This document shows, piece by piece, positions 37,101 through 49,080 of a stretch of DNA of 64,000 nucleotides. The position numbers and the translations under genes are program-made. The notes beneath the pieces are model-generated. The model was given only the letters and a program-made list of their open reading frames with translations. It was not told the origin of the DNA and ran no database searches. Positions within the stretch are counted from its first letter, which is position 1; every line of letters starts with the position of its first letter. This DNA comes from Pinus tabuliformis (lineage: Eukaryota; Streptophyta; Pinopsida; Pinales; Pinaceae), in assembly GCA_031772625.1 (NCBI GenBank), contig CM062805.1:799803119-799867118 (forward strand), given 5' to 3'.

Positions 37101-38696
37101 AGTGAATTTCGGTTGATTTGTGACAACCATACTTGGACCAGCTTGTCCTGTAGGCATCTGGACCGAAATAACTGAGGTCTTAGTGTGTATTCGCAGTAAA
37201 TTAAATACTAATAAGTTTAGGTAAGTAGCTGTAGTTGCGTACAGTATGAACAGTAGACTGTAGACCAGGAATAGTGTGGTAGGTTGAAAAGTTGCAGTAG
37301 TTGCAACAGCAGTTTGAGGCGGAGTTTAGGGTGAGCTAGGCCCAGGCTGCTGAACTAAACAGGTGCACAGTTTGAACAGTAGGTTGGACAGGTTGCTGGG
37401 TTGGACCAGAAACCAAAGGTTGTCTAGATTGACTTGATAACTGCACATTAGGTTGCATAGTTTGTTGATTTTGAGATGGATCCCACACCATATTAATTCC
37501 AGGGTATGGACCCATAAAAGGTTGTGCATATGGAGGACCATAACCTGGTTGAATAGGGCTGATAATTAAGCGGCAAATTTCCAGCTCCTTGTAAAAATGG
37601 TTGACCAGAAGGTGGTTGGAAACCTTGAGTTGGGTACTGACCTTGAGGTTGGTAACCATGAGGCACGTACTGAAACTGGGGTTGACCTTGAGGTATATAT
37701 TGAAACTGGGGTTGACCTTGAGGTATGTACTGAGTCTGGGGTTGACCTTGAGGTATGTATTGTCCTGAAGGTATGTACTGTCCTTGAGGTTGCCCCCCAG
37801 GCGGTAACTAACTACCTTGAGGTTGCCCCCTAGGCGGTAACTGACTACCTTGAGGTTGCCCTCCAGGCGGTAACCAACTACCTTGGGGTTTCCCCCAGGC
37901 GGTAACTGACTACCTTGAGGTTGAGGATTTGCAATACTACCAACATCATAAAGATTTCTTCTGTGCTCAACGCTTGAGTTCCATTATTACCAGTTGATAA
38001 CTCATGTTTGATTGGTTGAGGAGATGCTCCTGAAAAAGTACCAGTGAGTGACTGGTACCCCAAAGGAACAAAAGGACCGCCATATAAAAAAAAAATTGGT
38101 GTTTGGGAAAAACATAGATGATTGTCTTGACATATTCAATGGAGGATAATAACCTCTTGGTGTAGGATGAAAATAAATTCGAGGTGATGAAAAAATAAGA
38201 CCCGGGTTTTCTAAAAAAATTGTCAATGATACGTACCAAGCGTCACTCCTAAAAGGACTGTAGAATATTGATTCACACTCCCTAAGATTTAAAGTTGGTT
38301 GGTTTTCGGGAAGATTTACATCTTCATCTAGACTGACAAGTTCTTCAATAGAAATGAGGTTGGAAGGAAGATTTTGGGTAATGATATTTCCTACCTTGGG
38401 TGAACCAGAACTACTAGAAGTTGGAGAAGAAAATCCCGAAGTTGGAGTAGCAGGTTCAGTTTCAGGCTTAGAAACTTTAGGTTCTTCAACTAATTCACTC
38501 GTAGGAGAAATACTACTAGTAACTTCGGAAAATGAAATTGGCTCTTGAATGTACTCTTTTGTTTGTATTTGATAATCAAGATGAACAATTAAAGATGACT
38601 CTCCGGCTTCTGGTGATCCAACTCTATTATCACTAGGTGATACAAGAGCTCATAGCCCTTCAAATTGACTTGGTGTGTACTCAAGACGTTTCCCCT
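28119..38696 (-). mobile_element. Tat-lineage Ty3/gypsy fossil, third copy
   Basis: Noncoding 3' region to 29196, opposite-strand PMD gene 29197-30877, extra RNase H about 31072-31491, integrase about 31630-32710, RNase H about 32880-33400, reverse transcriptase about 33420-34190, protease about 34995-35370, gag about 35870-38696. Same broken state as its siblings. Its gag end joins the one copia copy that continues to the right, which marks the original, pre-amplification junction. Confidence 0.9.
29197..30877 (+). pseudogene. Opposite-strand PMD gene, copy 3
   Basis: TATA box at 29197, 5'-UTR intron 29329-29652, PMD coding exon and last exon to 30877, nearly identical to copies 1 and 2. 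Broken fossil. Confidence 0.78.
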
Positions 38697-41139
38697 GATA
38701 GCCAAAGCTTTCAAAAAATTTTGTCTCTGTGTATCTCCATGCCCAAGATATGTTTTTCCACTCCAATATCCTTCATATCGAATGTCCTAGAGAGCTGAGC
38801 CTTTAACCTGTTGATCTCTTCCATGCTTTTTCTTGCAATAAGCATATTGTCAACATACACAACCAAGATAATGAATATGCTATGTAAACTCTTGAAGTAT
38901 GCACGATGATCATACTCAGTTCTAATAAAGTTCTGCCTCACCATGAAGGAGTCAAATTCCTTCTACCATTTCCTAGGAGACTGCCTCAAGCCATACAATG
39001 ATTTCCCGAGCTTGCAAACTAATCTTCAACTGCGGCCTTGTACAAAACATTATAGCTATTCCATATATATCTCTTCGTCCAAATCACCTTGTAGAAAAGT
39101 TGTTTTAAAATTTAAGTGTTCGAACTCAAGGTCGAGTAATGCAGTTAGTGCCAACACAGTACGTATATAAACAAGTTTTACAACTGGTGAAAAAATCTCA
39201 TGAAAGTCAATACCTTCAACCTAAGGATACCCTTTTGCGACTAGCCTCGCCTTATACCTTTCGATACTTCCATCAACTTTCCATTTCAATTTGAAGACCC
39301 ATTTGTATGCAACAAAACGTTTCCCTTTAGGAAGTTCTATAAGAGCCCAGGTATTGTTCTTGGCTAAGGAATCCATTTCTTCGTTCATAACCTTTTTCCA
39401 TTTTCCACTATCCATATCATCCACTGCTTCATGATAACAAGAAGTTTCCCCATATTTAGTAATCATTGCAAAATATGAAGCAAAATCTTCATACCTTTCA
39501 GGTGTTTTTCTTTCCCTTGTAGACCTTCTTAGAGTGACTAGTTGTTGAACTGGTTATGAAACTTCAATAGTTTCCTTGGCATCTTCTTCACCTTTTCCTC
39601 TAGAAGTCTCTCATTCCTTTCGACTTTCTGAAAATGGTCTAGCCTCCAACTGAATTTTTTGATTTGGTGATACCTGTTCCTGTTCAATTTTTTCAACATC
39701 TGATTTTAAAAGAGAAGATTCATCATATGTTACATCTCTACTAATGACTATCTTCCATGAAGTAGGATACCACAACCTGTATCCTTTCACTGCATAGTCG
39801 TACCCAACAAAGACATAACATTTCGATTTTTGATCTAATTTTTAATGTTGATATTTAGGAATAAGAGCATAGGCATCACAACCAAAAATCCTTAAATGTG
39901 AATAATCCCAAGACTGGCCCAACCAAACTTCCTAAGGAATTTTACAATTAATTGCAATTGAAGGTGATCTATTAACTAAATAACAAGCAGTAGATATTGC
40001 TTCTACCCACAACTCCTTTTGCAGGTTAGCATTGTTTATCATGCACCTATCTCTTTCCATAAGAGTCTGATTCATACGTTCATCAACGTCATTTTGCTGA
40101 GGAGTATAAACAATAGTTTTATGTCTAATAATTCCTTCATCCTTACAATATTGTTCAAATTATAAAGAAGTAAATTCACCACCATTGTCAGTTATCAAAC
40201 ATTTAATTGATTTGCCAGTTTTCTTTTCCACCATTGCTTTAAATTGTTTAAAAACATTAAATAAATCAGCTTTCCTTTTCAACATATAGACCTAAACTTT
40301 AAGGGAGAAATCATCAATAAATGTTAATAAATATAAAGCACCTCCATAAGATATAATAGGAGATGGTCCCGATAGATCAGAATGAATATAGTACAAAATT
40401 TCGTTACTATTATGACTTCTAGTTTTAAACCTATGTTTACATTGTTTTCCATACACATAATGTTTACAAAAATCCAACTTCAAGGATTTCAAATCAGCAA
40501 GCAATTTACAATTCATTAATACTTGAAGGCCTTTCTCGCTCATGTGATCGAATCGTTGATGTTGTAGGTGAGTACCTTCTTCTTCTTTCTCTAACACAGT
40601 GGCTTCCTCACTGAGCTGATCACTTCCTTTGAGTTTGTAAAGATTTCCAACCTTTTTTTCCTTCATAACAACTAGGGCACCTTTTGAGACCTTCAACACT
40701 TCATTCTAACCTATGAACTTGTAACCATCCAAGTCCAACACTCCCAAAGAAATCAATTTTTTCTTCAATTCAGGTACATGTCTAACATTAGTTACTATTC
40801 TAATTTTATTATAATACATTTTAATATTGATATTTCCCATCCCAACAGTTTGGCAAGATATGTTATTACCCATAAACACAGAACTACCATTCACAACTTC
40901 ATATGATGTGAACCAATTTTTGTGCGGACTCATGTGATGAGAAGCACCAGACTCTAACAACTAATTTTCAAATTTCTGAGAGACATTACCTACAAGTAAA
41001 GTTTCGTATACCATACCTAATTCATTAGCAGGTTAAACTTCATCAATCATACTTAAATCAACTTGATTTGCTTCCTTCTTTGAGTTTTCAGACTCCTTTC
41101 TTTTCCAACAGTCTTTCTTGAGGTGTCCAGTTTTATTGT
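38697..41139 (-). mobile_element. Ty1/copia fossil, pol side and start of gag zinc knuckle
   Basis: Minus-strand copia element, decayed. Right to left: second half of the gag zinc knuckle (KTGHLKKDCWKRK, about 41070-41139), protease (SGASHHMSPHKNWF, about 40700-40960), GAG-pre-integrase and integrase start (HQRFDHMSEKGLQVL, HSDLSGPSP, LLTFIDDFS, about 40290-40700), diverged integrase C-terminal region (about 39470-40290), reverse transcriptase (WALIELPKGKRFVAYKWVFK; VYVDNMLIARK; LGMEIHRD; 38697-39466). RNase H and the 3' LTR are absent, because the left end is fused to gypsy gag. The element resumes at 48984 and 50565. Many interruptions. Confidence 0.88.
41135..41139. other. Target-site duplication, left of pol-less element
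   Basis: ATTGT precedes the 5'-TGTTAT LTR end; ATTGC follows the other LTR at 48984-48988. Four of five bases match, and the copia gag resumes exactly there. Confidence 0.7.
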
Positions 41140-42186
41140 TGTTATCAGGAAAACTAGTGTCTATACAGAGCTGCTAGTCCCACTAAGGCTGGTAGCTACC
41201 TTAGAAACAAACACACTAAAAACTACTTTCTTTTTCCTTTATGAGAAATAGATAAGAGAAGAATAACGAGACCAACCTATGTCTTGTGCTTGGTTCCTTG
41301 CTGATTCCTCTCTCTTCTGGTAGGTCTTTGCCACTTGCTTCCTTGTCTACCTAGCTTCAAAGAGTACCTGTAGAATCAAAGCAGCATAACACTATCCAAG
41401 AACATAGATCTATTATCATAAACAATATAGGATCAGATGTACATTGACCACGCAAATGCATAAATCATCAATCATACAAAAATGTGGAGGAAAACTTGAA
41501 TAGCTTTATTGATAATCAAGAAAGAGCAAAGAGGATTACAACCAATTGTTCTGACCTAGCATCATCCTCTCAGCAAGAAATCCCTTCTTCACCTCATGAA
41601 AAGCTTATATCACCCAACACTATGATATTGCACCAAGAAACCAACAGCACTTCCTTACAAGATACAAAATTCCAGCCCCCTGGATCTTTGGGATGAGGGA
41701 TCCATATATAGATGTCTGCAAGGGAGGTGAGTCAGCTTTTTAGATTTGATTAGTGTCTTCTCTCTGGTAGTTCTTGATTCCACTTGGAGATTGATGATCT
41801 CTTACTCATCCCTGGTTGAATTCAAAGAGGTAAGTGTCACAGGAGAGGTTTATGGAAGATTCCATGCTCCTCCACCTTGCGGATTGACCCTACCATTTGT
41901 CCCTTCTCACCCATCGCACCCCACAGAATGGTTTTTTGACATGCATCGCACCTAGTGTGTGTATTCAGGTGGGATGCAACACACTTTGCCTATGGAGCAG
42001 TGTGAAATGGTCTGGAGTTTTGACCAGTTCTGAGTAGTTTTTCATGGAGAACTTCTGGGAGATGCTGTAAAGTGTAATAAGTGACCTTGTTCTTTTAGGG
42101 GTTGGAACAACACCTTTAGGGACTTAGGAGCCCTTGGTTTATGGACATTTATGCTTGGGGTTGCAGTGCCCAAAATTTCTATAACA
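41140..42186 (-). repeat. 3' LTR of the pol-less element
   Basis: 1047 bp, starting TGTTATCAGGAAAACTAGTG and ending in ATAACA, a perfect 6-bp terminal inverted pair. Matches 47950-48983 over its full length. Confidence 0.95.
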
Positions 42187-42200
42187 GTTGCCCCCTAAAG
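42187..42200 (-). other. Polypurine tract of the pol-less element
   Basis: On the minus strand CTTTAGGGGGCAAC abuts the 3' LTR. The same tract, slightly changed, is next to the LTRs at 5925 and 52973. Confidence 0.85.
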
Positions 42201-44648
42201 CATGAGGTCGTTAATCTTTTGATGTCGGGTGAAATTCTTTATCATGAGGATCCGAAGTTTTTCCAAGCTGGAAGGCGACCTGTAATAAGATATAATACAA
42301 TACATTATCTTCATATTATTTTCATGATCTAGCTGAGCCGGGCATTCACATGCTTAGCTTTATAAATTCATTTTCATGTACATAGGACAGACAATCGCCT
42401 GAGTGTAGACTGATGATTCTGGTAGAGCCATCATCCCTTAGATTGGATGATTATCTGTGTAGCAATGATGTACATTTGATGTCTTTATTTTCCTGAATAT
42501 ATATCGCAGCCCGAACGGATGAAACTAGATCCAGGGTCTTCAATCTCGTTCGATCTTCACTCAAAGTACAAGTCGATCCATGTGAGAGATGTTCTGGAGT
42601 CGAACATGGAAAGACATTGCCTGATTACCAGCCAATGATGTAAGTTGTTAACAGGTGCAAGAGGAATCACTGATAAGGATAATAACCCTCAAGGTACTAC
42701 AATACAATTCACATGGTGTGAATAAGGGACTTGGCGTCGAACACCACGCAAAATCTTTCGGTCGAAGGCCATTGATGTAAACGTGTCGCCGGAAGTGAGA
42801 AACTTGCCATTGAGGCATGCAAGGTTCAAAGTACTAAAAGGGTTGTTCCTAGATCGACTTCTTGGATAATGAGCTGATGTCGACAAGAAGCGATCTGTCA
42901 TAGGAGGGCCTTAGTGAATCCCACATCAATGACACGAAATGGAGAAAATGATTTTAATAGAGGTGAAAACGATCTGGTGATATACGGTTCAGGGTGGCGG
43001 TCATGAAAGAATGGAGCGAAAATGTATTATAGTGGTTGAGACACAGGTGAATTCTCTTAGCGACTTCTCTTGAACATATCGGCGACACTGACATGATGGA
43101 TTGGTAGCATTAACCCCAAATGTGGATGGTGTGATGGAACCATGGTGATGTGACCAGTGAATGGAACAACCCAACCCGACTTGGATGCAGAGTGAAAGTG
43201 TCATGTTCAAGAGCAACTTGCTACCAACAAAGTTTCTTCAAGTTTTCTTCCCAATTTTTCCCCAGTCATTGCTGACCAGTACCTCTTTATTTTTGTCAAG
43301 CTTGAGGAGGATAACATATGCTTGTTCTATAATTTTCCCTTCGGGCAAACCCATCACTATGTTTTAACGAGCCTAGTGATAGTGAAACTCGTTCTTGTCT
43401 GTTATGGACAAGTTTGTCGCTATTAGGTTTTAACGAGTTTAACAACAAAGATAACTCAGTCCTTTTCAATTTTAGAGAGTCTGAAAAGGGACGTAAAGGA
43501 AACTCCAAAAATCCTTTTTCGTCATCTAATCCCTTAAGTCTGAAAAAGTATAAAATAATACAAAAGGGATGAATTTTCGGTAATTTTAATGAGCCGAACA
43601 AAACAAGCGCTCGATCTTTTTGTGTAATAATCCCTCAGGTCCAAAAAGATTAAAATCTAAAGGAGGGATAGCACTTCCGGTCACTTTAACGAGTTGGAGA
43701 GGCCAATGGCTCGACAATCTTTTCATATTTTACGAGTCAGTTGAAAAGAGCTTAAAGGAGACTTGTTTTTTGAGGAACAAGTGATAGATTCAGGTAGCAG
43801 CTGATTCTAGGTAAGGTTTGGAATTTTCCAATCACGGCAGTGTCACAAGGATGGCTAACAAGATCACTCTTCGCAGTTGTTCCTCAAAAGGGGTAAAAAA
43901 TCAAGTGGAGGTGAATGATCCACCAATACAGAGTGGAGGTGATGATGAGAACACGACCAAGGCTTCAAAGGCTGAAGTAATACATTCACGATGGTTATTT
44001 ACCGGAAATTGGTTCATTTTTTAATGAGCTTAAACGCTGGGGGAAACACTTGCTCATTGCTTATGTTTATTTTTTAACGAGTTTGAATTCTGTGTTAAAA
44101 CTGCTTGATAAATCCAATCGCATAATAAGGATGTCTCATATAAAACGGCATTATTTCAAAGCTTTGCCCCACATCCTTTCTTTATGCAAGTTAGGAAATG
44201 ACCAATCCTACGAGTTTAAAGGGTCATAGGGCCTATAAATTTAAAAAATAAATGGTCTCTCTTCGCTTGCATGCCAAAAGGTTTGCATGCCCCCAGGTAT
44301 AGTGAAATAGAGTTTCGAGGTTACCCCTCAATTTGCAGACAAAACATTTGTTTTATCGGGAAAGGCCTACCTTTCTCAGGTTACCACAGATTGTTCTATT
44401 TGTACCACAAACAAAACACTTCTTCGGCAATGTCTACCGAAATAGACAAAGGTGAGTGGCATAGACGCCTCCACTCACATAACTTTGATGAGGGAATCTT
44501 ATTCTAGCCTAATCCCATTTTCCTCAATGGACGGGTGTGTCAGACTAGTCATATATCCTTCACGGAAACCTACCCTATACCTGAAGTTTTACTGCCGAAG
44601 CAGACCAGGGTACATGCCCCCTGGGTTTTAGTCATGCCCTCAGAATCA
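42201..44648 (-). other. 3' noncoding region of the pol-less element
   Basis: No convincing gene on either strand. The left part resembles the Tat 3' region of the other elements (GTCGAACATGG blocks, then a stretch like 53700-53960 including AGTGTCATGTTCAAGAGC). The 43360-43760 part carries the stem-loop-type repeats. No PMD gene is recognisable here, although the position is equivalent. Two short plus-strand open frames (about 43820-44020 and 44270-44510) have no recognised similarity. Confidence 0.6.
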
Positions 44649-46218
44649 CTAACGCTCATCAAGAGGACAGACTGGGGATTGATGAGACATTCCTTGCGTG
44701 AAAAGACCATTCAGGGTTGGTATATGACTATTTTCTATGTGTGAACAGGGGAATGAAAGCTGGTCTATGAGCTTGACCACTCTTCCTTTGTGCGGAAAAC
44801 ACATTACTCTAAAGAGTGAGGAGACGACGGCTCCCATGCAATAAATATAGTCTCGTCCAAGGAGTAGATTATAATCCAGGGGTCCTTGGACTACCATTAC
44901 GTTCATGTGAACAGTTTTCCTTCTCAATGTTATTGGCAGATCGAGAAGGATCCCGACTAGTTCCTTTGCCAAAGCCTATTAGATTTCTCATCTCAGGAAA
45001 AAGTGATGGCGAACCAAGTGCTTTCCAAGAAGTTGAGGAAAGGATACTCACAGAAGCCCCTTCATCTATGATGGTACCGGCCATGACCATTCTATATATT
45101 TGAGCAATCATTCGGAATGGTACACTAGCCGGTAAACGGGGTCTGCCTAGTAGATTCCAGTCAAAGGAAACAACCAGGTTTCTTGGAGGTGGGACCATAT
45201 AGACAGCTAGATACGAATCTGACGAACTTCCTTCCTGTGATAAAGGAATGGGTAGACTGCCCCCATGTTCGTCGGAGTCTGTGCTTACGAAGAGAATTTG
45301 AACGGTGTCGTTCTTGTTCTCTTTGGTGACCGTATCATCTGAAGATGGACCTTCTGAAGGAAAGACCGGGTCAACTACCACCTCGAATTTTTGACTTTTG
45401 TCTGGTATGGATTCAGATGGTTTATCTTCAATGATAAACACTTCGGCCGACCACAAGGGCGTGTCAGCCAGATTTTCAACTAGTGACGGACTCAGTAAGA
45501 GTTCCTTGTATCCAGGAGGAAGCCGTAACAGTGAAACCGTACGGTCGTCCAAAACCCTTTTAGCTTCGTCTAAGAAGGGACAACGGTGGATGGCGTGATC
45601 ACCTTCACACAATTTACAAGGAAATTTATATTTTCCTTTTTGTCCAGGGGCTTCACTTTCACTAATTGACGATGTATGCTCAACATGATCATCAGAGGTT
45701 GATGACACCGGATTGTGCAAACGAGGAGACCAGTCCCTTAAGGTCCGAGGGATGCAAGGACAATCTCGATGATAGTGGTCTCCTTTGCAAATGACACATG
45801 GCGATTTAGGCCTGCTCGGTGCAGTGTGTGGATTTTCGCTAGACGATGCTTGATTGCCCCTTTTCGCCTTTGGCTCCTTGTTCTTCTTCTCTTTCTTCTT
45901 CTTCTCCTTCTTCTTCTCAGTTACTTGATTTTGGGCTTTACCAGCTTCATCAAGCGAAGAGGAAGGAGGAGAGGAAGAATTGGACAAAGTAGAGGGTTGG
46001 GGGGTAACTCTAATATCGTTTAGTTGCTGACTTGATTGTTCAGGAATCACGGTGTTCTGAACGACAGAAGTTGAGAAGAGCCATACGGGCAAGCTGATTG
46101 TCAATCCTGGAAGAGACAATGTGGCCATATGGGGTGCACCAACATCTCCCCAAGAGGAGAAGGGACTAGGATTTCCTCCAAGGGGAACTCCTTGGTTGGT
46201 GGACTCCATTTTTCTCAA
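44649..46218 (-). CDS. Gag C-terminal part and aspartic protease of the pol-less element
   Basis: Fossil element coding region. From 46218 leftward: start MRKMESTNQGVPLGG, a lysine/glutamate-rich stretch (KKKEKKNKEPKAKRG), zinc knuckle CVICKGDHYHRDC, a second zinc knuckle CKLCEGDHAIHRC, an acidic linker, then the protease (IIDEGASVSILSS; LDYNLLLGRDYIYCMGAVVS), about 44780-45090. Two knuckles instead of the one seen in the neighbouring Tat elements, and no capsid-like retrotrans_gag domain is obvious. The protease active site reads D-E-G-A-S as in the other Tat elements here. Confidence 0.8.
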
Positions 46219-47928
46219 CTTAAGATCAACGTAGGAAAGGTGATGATTATTCTGTTTAAAATAAATTTTAGACGCTTTGACACAACTTGTTTTTTCAATT
46301 TTTAAGAGTCGAGAAAAAACAAAAGATGACTCTAGTCGCCTTCGATTTTTAATGAGCCTGAAGTGAAAAGTGCTCAGATGGACCTTTTCCGTTAAGGAGT
46401 CTAAAAAGGAACGAAAGGGACTGCTCTGGAAATCTAGACAGAGGGATTACTAAACCAATCGCAAAACTGCAGAGTACTTTTTATGGTATGACAGTCAATC
46501 TTCCCGAATGTTGTGTTCAGTGCATTGCGATCGATAGGGCGGCAGACACGGCTTCCTATGGATAAAGGATAAAGCCTATTGTGGTCTCAAAAAATATACT
46601 CGATGGTACGTGGGAGCACAAGTTCGTACTGGCACTTATCGTCTCAAAGTGGAGGAATCACCCAACCAACAGTGAAAACAATAGTTACCAGGCTTTACGA
46701 CGCTGGAATACGTCTCTAGCCTAGACTTCTAGATGTTGTGCGTTAGGTTCCAAAGCGTTTTTAGATTCATTAAATTTATTTTTATGGTTGATCTTGCTTA
46801 AGAAATTTTCCTTTCAGGTTCACTGCGTGATGTAGATGTACAATTTCTAAAATGCAATCTAAGATGATAATCAATCGTTTAATCTTCCTTTTGCAATTAA
46901 AATCCTAGCTACTAAGAAAAGAGAGATGGCGTTCTTTCAACAAAGATCAGAGAGCACACACTATATGCACTGTCCTAAATCAAACCAACAAACAGTCTAA
47001 ATGCAAATTCACATGCATGTATTTGTTTTCATCCTTCTTAATGTGTGAATGATAAAAAGAAAGCTAAGCGCAAATCTTAATTATTTTCCAAAGCGACAAT
47101 TACTAACAAGTTTATTTTCAAAACAAAATGAGGACAATGACGACACTTTGTTATTTGGAATTGAAAAATTGCTTTCGACACTTGAAAAACTACTAACTCA
47201 AATCAAATACAAGAGTAATAGTGTAATCGACTATCAAGAAAATTCAGATTCTCTTCTATGACTGAAAATGACACTTGCGACACTTTCAAATCAAGAAACG
47301 ACAGTACAATTACACTACTTCTTTGTAAATGAGAACTGACAATGACTCAAAAATACATAAAAACATTTACAGTTCTTTGCACAATGGAGGCGGAATAACA
47401 GCAAGGAAAGGGGTTTCAATAGAGGTGTACTGACTACAGGCAGCAAAACTCCTGAATAGAGCTGAAAAGAGTGAACACAAAAACCAAAATTTAGGAACAA
47501 GGCCTTGTCTGATCAGCGCACCTGTAACACAATGAAACTGAAATGCAACGCACCTACTACACTCGAGAAGTGTGATGCATTTGAAGTTCATAGAACAAAC
47601 AATGCGCTGGACCAGGGATGAGACTTTGATTGGATTCTGGGTCATAGTTTGCAGTTCAGTTCAGGTATTTAGGCCGAGCAAGTGGTAATCAGTAAATCAA
47701 TCACAGGGGTGGATCTAAGGAGGTTACTAGAGCCACCACGAGGGCAATTAGAGAGCTTGTAAATCAATTATTTAATTCATAAACAAAACTCGGAGATAGA
47801 CTGAAGCAGCGTTGATCTACTTTGCACTTGCATAGAAAATGCAGTTCGAAGGCTAGCTGGCTTGACTTTAGGCTCCATCTGTAAGTTTATAAAGTAAACA
47901 AATGTAGATGAACAAACAATCTATTCGC
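46219..47928 (-). other. 5' leader of the pol-less element
   Basis: 1.7 kb between the primer-binding site and the gag frame, with no recognisable gene. The left end (46260-46440) again holds GAGTC...GAAAA stem-loop-like segments similar to the 3' noncoding repeats. Confidence 0.55.
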
Positions 47929-47946
47929 TCCCCAGTGGAGTCGCCA
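47929..47946 (-). other. Primer-binding site, probably tRNA-Arg type
   Basis: Minus strand TGGCGACTCCACTGGGGA, three bases inside the 5' LTR. The TGGCGACTCC-type site complementary to a tRNA-Arg 3' end is, to my recollection, the type reported for Ogre/Tat-lineage elements. That assignment was not checked against a tRNA set. Confidence 0.7.
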
Positions 47947-47949
47947 TTT

Positions 47950-48983
47950 TGTTATCGGGAAAACTAGTGTCTATACAGAGCTGCTAGTCCCACTAAGGCT
48001 GGTAGCTACCTTAGAAACAAACACACTAAAAACTACTTTCATTTTCCTTTATGAGAAATAGATAAGAGAAGAATAAGGAGACCAACCTATGTCTTGCGCT
48101 TGGTTCCTTGCTCAATTCCTCTCTCTTCTAGTAGGTCTTTGCCACTTGCTTCCTTGTTTACCCAGCTTCAAAGAGTACCTCTAGAATCAAAGCAGCATAA
48201 CACTATCCAAGAACATAGATCTATTATCATAAAAAATATAGGATCAGATGTACATTGACCACACAAATGCATAAATCATCAATCATACAAGAATGTGGAG
48301 GAAAACTTGAATAGCTTTATTGATAATCAAGAAAGATCAAAGAGGATTACAACCAATTGTTCTGACCCAGCATCATCCTCTCAGCAAGAAAGCCCTTCTT
48401 CACCTCATGAAAAGCTTAGATCACCCAACACTATGATATTGCACCAAGAAACCAACAACACTTCCTTACAAGATACAAAATTCCAGCCCCCTGGATCTCT
48501 GGGATGAGGGATCCATATATAGATGTCTGCAAGGGAGGTGAGTCAGCTTTTGAGATTTGATTAGTGTCTTCTCTCTGATAGTTCTTGATTCCACTTGGAG
48601 ATTGATGATCTCTTACTCATCCCTGGTCGAATTCAGAGAGGCAAGTGTCACAGGAGAGGTTTCTGGAAGATTCCATGCTCCTCCACCTTGCGGATTGACC
48701 CTTCCATTTGTCCCTTCTCACCCATCGCACCCATAGAAGGTTTTTTTGACATGCATCACACCTACTGTGTGTATTCAGGTGGGATGCAATGCACTTTGCT
48801 TATGGAGCAGGTGAAATGGTCCAGTTTTGACCAGTTTTGAGTAGCTTTTCATGGAGAAATTCTGGGAGATGCTGTAATCAGTTGACCTTGTTCTTTTAGG
48901 GGTTGGAACAACACCTTTAGGGACTTAGGAGCCCTTGGTTTATGGACATTAATGCTTGGGGTTGCCCAAAAATGTATATAACA
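47950..48983 (-). repeat. 5' LTR of the pol-less element
   Basis: 1034 bp, TGTTATCGGGAAAACTAGTG to ATAACA, colinear with 41140-42186 at about 96% identity. Confidence 0.95.
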
Positions 48984-49080
48984 ATTGCAATACCAATATT
49001 TGGCCTTACACATTTTACCCTTTGATTTAGACCTAGAAGAGACCCTTGATTTCTCCCCTCTTTATTTTGACCTTCCTCTG
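48984..49080 (-). mobile_element. Copia fossil continued: gag around the zinc knuckle
   Basis: 97 bp between the two nested insertions. On the minus strand they carry basic, serine-rich gag linker and the first half of a zinc knuckle, the complement of what lies left of 41139. This shows the copia element was split here. Confidence 0.75.

Larger units (their letters stand above)
28119..38838. repeat. Tandem composite unit 3 (10,720 bp)
   Basis: Last unit. It ends at GCAA (38835-38838) inside the copia reverse transcriptase; beyond it the copia sequence runs on (TAAGCATATTGTCAACATAC), not the gypsy noncoding region. Confidence 0.92.
41140..48983 (-). mobile_element. Pol-less Tat-like LTR element (gag-protease only), nested in copia
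   Basis: 7.84-kb element with two LTRs (41140-42186 and 47950-48983, both TGTTAT...ATAACA), a primer-binding site next to the right LTR, a polypurine tract next to the left LTR and near-perfect target-site duplication. Coding content is limited to a gag C-terminal part with two zinc knuckles and a protease; reverse transcriptase, RNase H and integrase are not recognisable. It resembles plant TR-GAG type non-autonomous elements. LTR divergence is about 4% by hand count (about 40 substitutions plus indels in about 1030 bases), roughly 1-3 million years at usual plant LTR rates. Structurally complete at both ends; the coding part has about one interruption. Confidence 0.88.

Noticed and set aside
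6696-38838. Three independent gypsy insertions
   Set aside because: All units share the same non-terminal boundaries, the same copia fragment and the same decay; independent insertions would have LTRs and target-site duplications.
43818-44507. Plus-strand open frames as a PMD gene of the pol-less element
   Set aside because: No PMD motif or other recognisable similarity is visible; the position is suggestive but the sequence is not.
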